DNA of 64,000 nucleotides, from NCBI RefSeq assembly GCF_000264945.2, contig NZ_CP013070.1, forward strand, positions 496,001 to 560,000, given 5' to 3'. The first letter of the stretch is position 1, and every line of letters begins with the position of its first letter. Below are positions 60,873 through 64,000 of this stretch, piece by piece. Under the pieces are notes generated by a model. It searched no databases. It was not told where the DNA came from and saw only the letters and a list, made by a program, of their open reading frames with translations. The DNA comes from Sphingobium indicum B90A. GTDB lineage: Bacteria > Pseudomonadota > Alphaproteobacteria > Sphingomonadales > Sphingomonadaceae. Both the position numbers and the translations under genes were made by a program.

Positions 60873-62159
60873 TCAGGCCGAAGCCTTGTCCTTGCGGCGC
60901 GAAGGGATCATGCTCTTGAGATCGCTGATCTTGCCCAGCAGGGAATCGCCCTTCTTCGACGCGGTCGGGCGACCTTCATCGGCCTCCGCATCCTCCGCCG
61001 CGCCCACCACCGCATCCATCAGGGTGTTGCAGGCGGCGCCGACCTTGCTGCCCTTGGCCGTTTCCGCCAGAGTCTTGCCCAGTTTCGCCGCCTGCGAAGC
61101 GACCTTGAGGTCGAAGGGGATCAGCACGTCGACCTTGCGCTCGATCGACTGTTCGAAATCCTTGCGGCTGATTTCCGGGGCGCCGGGATGGACGCGGTTG
61201 GCGACCACCAGCACGCGCGATTGCGGGGCATTGGTCTTGAGCCAGGACAGGATGCGGATCGAATCCCGCGCCGCCGCCAGGGTCAGTTCGGTGACCACGA
61301 CGGTGACGTTCACGTCGCTCATCAGGTGCGGATGCTGGATCAGCATGGCGCGCGGCAGGTCGATGACGCTGCATTCGAAGGCGGCGCGGAACTCCTCCAG
61401 CAACTGGTAGAAGGCGCCGCCGTCGGTCAGCAACGGCTGGCTGATCGGCGCTTCGGCCGACAATATGGCCAGCGTGTCGCTTGCGCGCACCATGGCGCGT
61501 TCGATGAACAGCCCGTCGATGCGGCTGGGATTTTCGATGGCGTCGGTCAGGCCGCGGCCCGGCTCCAGGTCCATCGCCAGCGCATTGGTGCCGAAATGGA
61601 CGTCCAGGTCCAGCAGGGCGGTCGGGCGCTTCTGCTTGTCGCTGAGCAGCCAGGCGAGCGAGGTGGCGATGCTGGACGCGCCCACGCCGCCGCGCGTGCC
61701 GATCACCGCCGCCGTCATATGCGGACGTTCGGGGCCGGCGTCGCGGGGCGCGAAGAACACCGCCTGCGCCTGGGCCAGCGCATCGCGCAACTGGTCGGCG
61801 CCGAAGGGCTTGAGCAGATAGTCCTGGATGCCGCTGGCCAGCAGGTCGCGATAGAGGCGCACGTCATTGACCTGGCCCGCCGCGATGACGACGGTGCCGG
61901 GTTCGCACACTTCGGCCAGGCTGTTGATGTCATTCAGCGGATCGCCGCTTTCCGACATGTCGATGAACAGGATCTGGGGCGAGGCGGTGATCGACAGGGA
62001 CTGCACGGCGTTACGCATGCCGCCCTTGTTCACCTTTTCCGGCGCCCAGCCCATTTCCGCCGCGACGACGCGCAGCAGGTCGAAACTGTGATCGTCGCAG
62101 ACGAAGGCATGGAAGGGGTCACGCTGGCCGGATGCGCCGGGTTTCCAGGGTGCGTTCAT
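60873..62159 (-). CDS. cpaE: Pilus-localisation ATPase-like protein CpaE/TadZ
   Basis: This 428-residue protein has an atypical receiver-like domain (about 14-128; acidic CDDH, IDMSESGD and LLKPFGADQL match), then a MinD/ParA-like domain with a deviant Walker A GTRGGVGAS (154-162) that lacks the usual P-loop lysine pattern, as known for TadZ. A basic tail (KSMIPSRRKDK) ends it. CpaE places the pilus machine at the pole, which would fit the PopZ homologue in this window. One base separates it from cpaD. Confidence 0.93.
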   Translation of the reverse strand: MNAPWKPGASGQRDPFHAFVCDDHSFDLLRVVAAEMGWAPEKVNKGGMRNAVQSLSITASPQILFIDMSESGDPLNDINSLAEVCEPGTVVIAAGQVNDVRLYRDLLASGIQDYLLKPFGADQLRDALAQAQAVFFAPRDAGPERPHMTAAVIGTRGGVGASSIATSLAWLLSDKQKRPTALLDLDVHFGTNALAMDLEPGRGLTDAIENPSRIDGLFIERAMVRASDTLAILSAEAPISQPLLTDGGAFYQLLEEFRAAFECSVIDLPRAMLIQHPHLMSDVNVTVVVTELTLAAARDSIRILSWLKTNAPQSRVLVVANRVHPGAPEISRKDFEQSIERKVDVLIPFDLKVASQAAKLGKTLAETAKGSKVGAACNTLMDAVVGAAEDAEADEGRPTASKKGDSLLGKISDLKSMIPSRRKDKASA

Positions 62160-62160
62160 G

Positions 62161-62817
62161 TCAATTGCCTCCCGACAGGGTCTTAAGGTCGCCGGAGCCG
62201 GTCGGCGCCTTTTCGCGATAGGTCGAAATCGCCCGGTTGGACGTGGCGGTGCGCAGGTCGCTGTCGGTGGTCTGGCCGCGCACCAGATCCTCCGGATTGG
62301 CGATCATCGCCGCCAGATTGCCGTTCACGCCGCAGCCGAAATTGGTCGACGCGCCCAATTGCTGGTCGGTTTCCGGCTTGTCCGACCAGTCGGGGCAGCC
62401 GGGCACGCTGGCGGTGGCGCGGCGCACGATCAGGCGCACGGCCCCCTGCGGCGCGGCGCCGGCGACGGCGGTGCCGTCTTCGCCCACCAGCATGCCGTGG
62501 CGCGCCACCACATCGGCTATGCCTTCGCGCAGCGCCGGGCTGTAATAGCCCGCGTCCGTCGCGATGGCGACCTGGTCGCCATAGCCAAGGCCGATGGAAA
62601 CGAACCAGTCGTCCAGCCGGCGGGCCTCCGATGCGGTGAGGCCGCCATCGGGGCCTGCCTGCACGTCGTAGGTGAAGGCAGCGTTGCTGACGACCGGCTG
62701 ATGGATCGACTGCACGCCGCGATTGGCGGCCTGGTCGGTCTGGCAGGCGGAGAGCGGCAACGCCATCAGGGCGAGCGCACCGATGCGGACGATGTTTTTG
62801 CGAGACTGGAAAGTCAT
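62161..62817 (-). CDS. cpaD: Tad pilus lipoprotein CpaD
   Basis: This 218-residue lipoprotein has a lipobox LSAC (Cys25) and the CpaD domain: GLTASEARRLDDWFVSIGLGYGD near residues 60-82, and GASTNFGCGVNGNLAAMIANP followed by DLVRGQ. It helps the CpaC secretin assemble. It is 17 bases after cpaC and one before cpaE, the standard order. Confidence 0.92.
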   Translation of the reverse strand: MTFQSRKNIVRIGALALMALPLSACQTDQAANRGVQSIHQPVVSNAAFTYDVQAGPDGGLTASEARRLDDWFVSIGLGYGDQVAIATDAGYYSPALREGIADVVARHGMLVGEDGTAVAGAAPQGAVRLIVRRATASVPGCPDWSDKPETDQQLGASTNFGCGVNGNLAAMIANPEDLVRGQTTDSDLRTATSNRAISTYREKAPTGSGDLKTLSGGN

Positions 62818-62834
62818 GTCTTTCGTCCTTCGGA

Positions 62835-64000
62835 TCAGAAGCTGAAGCCCGGCGCGGCGTCCTTCGAACGCTTGCCGATGTCACGGGAGGCGACGGGCGG
62901 CAGAGCGGCCGATGCCTGCGGGCCGGGCGTGGGCGCCGGGGCGCCGGGCGCGCGGCTCGGCATCGGCGCGCGCGCGCCGCTGACGCCGTCATGGCCCTGT
63001 TGCAGGAACAGGCCCTGGCCCTCATTGGCGTTGCGGAAGCCGTCGGTCGGCAGGCGCACGTCGGATGCGTTCATCGGCTTCACCAGATAAGGGGTGACGA
63101 CGATGACCAGTTCCGTCTCATGACGCTGGAAGTTGCGCGACTTGAACAGGCTGCCCAGGATCGGCAGGTTGCCGATGCCCGGAACCTTGCTGATGCTGTT
63201 CGCGGTGTCGTTGTTGAGCAGGCCGGCGATCATGAACGCCTGGCCCGAACCCAGTTCCACCGTGGTTTCGGCCGTGCGGCTCCTGAGCGCGGGCACGCTG
63301 GAGTCGACGGAGAAGTCGAGGCTCGACACCGTCGGGCGGACGCGCAGCGAAATGCGGCCATCGGCCAGCACGGTCGGGGTGAAGGCCAGTTGCACGCCAT
63401 ATTGCTTGAATTCGATGCTGTTGCCCTGCGTGCCGTTGCTGACAGTATAGGGATATTCGCCGCCCGCCAGGAAGCTGGCGGTTTCGCCGGACAGCGAGGT
63501 CAGGTTGGGCTGGGCGAGGGTGGTGGCAAGGCCGCTCGATTCCGCCAGGTCCAGCACCGCGCCGATGTCGAGGCCCAGCACGCGTGCCACGCCGCCAAGG
63601 CTGTAACCGCCGTCCGCTGTGAAGTTGAACGTTCCCCCGCCGCCGCTGTTGAAGGTGATGGCGTCCCGGGTGCCGCCGCCGATGCCGCCGGCCCATTTGC
63701 CGCCGGTCAGATCCTGCGATTTCCAGTTCATGCCGATCTTGTGCCCGACATCGCGGGACACTTCGGCAATCTTGACCTGCAGGTTGACCTGAAGCGGCGT
63801 CGCGGTGCGCAGGCGGCTGACCACGGTCACTTCCTTGCCGACGAAGGCCTGGGTCAGCCTTTCGGCCTCCGCCGCGTCTTCCGGCGCGGCGATGGTGCCG
63901 GTCAGCAGGACCATGCCGTTCATCTTGTTGACCGCGATGTCCGCGTTCGGCATCGCCAGCTTCAGCATGTCGTCGATGCTGGTCAGGTTGTTGCCGACCC
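62835..64000 (-). CDS. cpaC: Tad pilus secretin CpaC (RcpA), 5' end cut by the window
   Basis: The frame is open to the window edge, giving at least 388 residues of the C-terminal part. A BON-like domain (PNADIAVNKMNGMVLLTG) precedes the secretin domain with VNLQVKIAEVSRDVGHKIGMNW, SGETASFLAGGEYP, EFKQYGVQLAFTPTV and MIAGLLNNDT. The C-terminal Pro/Ala-rich tail (from about residue 330) is long. Secretins form the outer-membrane pore of the Flp pilus. The start codon and the N-terminal domains lie beyond 64000. Confidence 0.94.
   Translation of the reverse strand, partial: VGNNLTSIDDMLKLAMPNADIAVNKMNGMVLLTGTIAAPEDAAEAERLTQAFVGKEVTVVSRLRTATPLQVNLQVKIAEVSRDVGHKIGMNWKSQDLTGGKWAGGIGGGTRDAITFNSGGGGTFNFTADGGYSLGGVARVLGLDIGAVLDLAESSGLATTLAQPNLTSLSGETASFLAGGEYPYTVSNGTQGNSIEFKQYGVQLAFTPTVLADGRISLRVRPTVSSLDFSVDSSVPALRSRTAETTVELGSGQAFMIAGLLNNDTANSISKVPGIGNLPILGSLFKSRNFQRHETELVIVVTPYLVKPMNASDVRLPTDGFRNANEGQGLFLQQGHDGVSGARAPMPSRAPGAPAPTPGPQASAALPPVASRDIGKRSKDAAPGFSF

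Overview
The window is GC-rich, densely coded alphaproteobacterial chromosome. Gene content and order fit the Sphingomonadaceae, most like Sphingobium or Sphingomonas: pcm-tolC-popZ-valS, panB-yfgM-bamB-der, rodZ-cpoB-tilS-ftsH, a large TonB-dependent receptor with an exported N-terminus, a Tad/Cpa pilus cluster, and many GC-rich palindromic intergenic repeats. I infer the lineage from protein families and synteny; no 16S gene is present.

Layout. Bases 1-734 are the edge of an integrated element: a P4-type tyrosine integrase, cut by the window end, beside tRNA-Cys. From 844 to about 12,000 come pcm, a TolC-type channel, a PopZ-like polar protein, an exported S9 peptidase, valyl-tRNA synthetase, a MATE pump and a HerA-type ATPase. 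From 12,175 to 19,644 there is an acyltransferase, then a long minus-strand run: panB, yfgM, bamB, der, a TusA-like protein, an orphan Hpt protein and a luciferase-like monooxygenase. From 19,871 to 23,605 a TonB receptor, a YezD protein and an RBBP9-type hydrolase look like one sulfur-related locus with a shared promoter motif. From 23,715 to 31,742 lie a PRC-barrel protein, OsmC, an EamA transporter, a secreted hypothetical, YdeI, UbiG, aspartate kinase, a nitronate monooxygenase-like enzyme and a lipoprotein.

From 31,828 to 35,335 an HxlR regulator faces an SDR gene, followed by DUF1428, VOC, PhnB-like and SRPBCC genes. From 35,585 to 38,034 there are two tandem paralogous PLP aminotransferases that both carry twin-arginine signal peptides, the most unusual gene pair in the window. 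From 38,178 to 45,739 come ptsP (nitrogen PTS enzyme I), rodZ, cpoB, tilS, a small membrane protein and ftsH. From 46,024 to 51,568 come an exported M20 peptidase, a small beta-barrel protein, a 3-hydroxybutyrate dehydrogenase/patatin operon, a zinc metallopeptidase gene broken by one missing base, and a Pro/Ala-rich hypothetical. From 52,075 to 58,661 come an OafA-type acyltransferase with SGNH domain, tRNA-Arg, a queuosine-precursor transporter, truA, fmt, recR, def and a DUF2147 protein. From 58,797 to the right edge runs the Tad pilus operon cpaC-cpaD-cpaE-tadB-tadC, in which the expected cpaF ATPase gene is missing between cpaE and tadB.

Most of the window is core genome: envelope assembly (bamB, cpoB, rodZ, tolC, ftsH), translation (valS, tilS, truA, fmt, def, two tRNAs) and metabolism. 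The accessory signals are the left-edge island, the Tat aminotransferase pair, the small-molecule operon, the Tad cluster and at least six families of dispersed palindromes, some shaped like miniature inverted-repeat elements. I found no CRISPR array, prophage structural gene, transposase or recognisable defence system.
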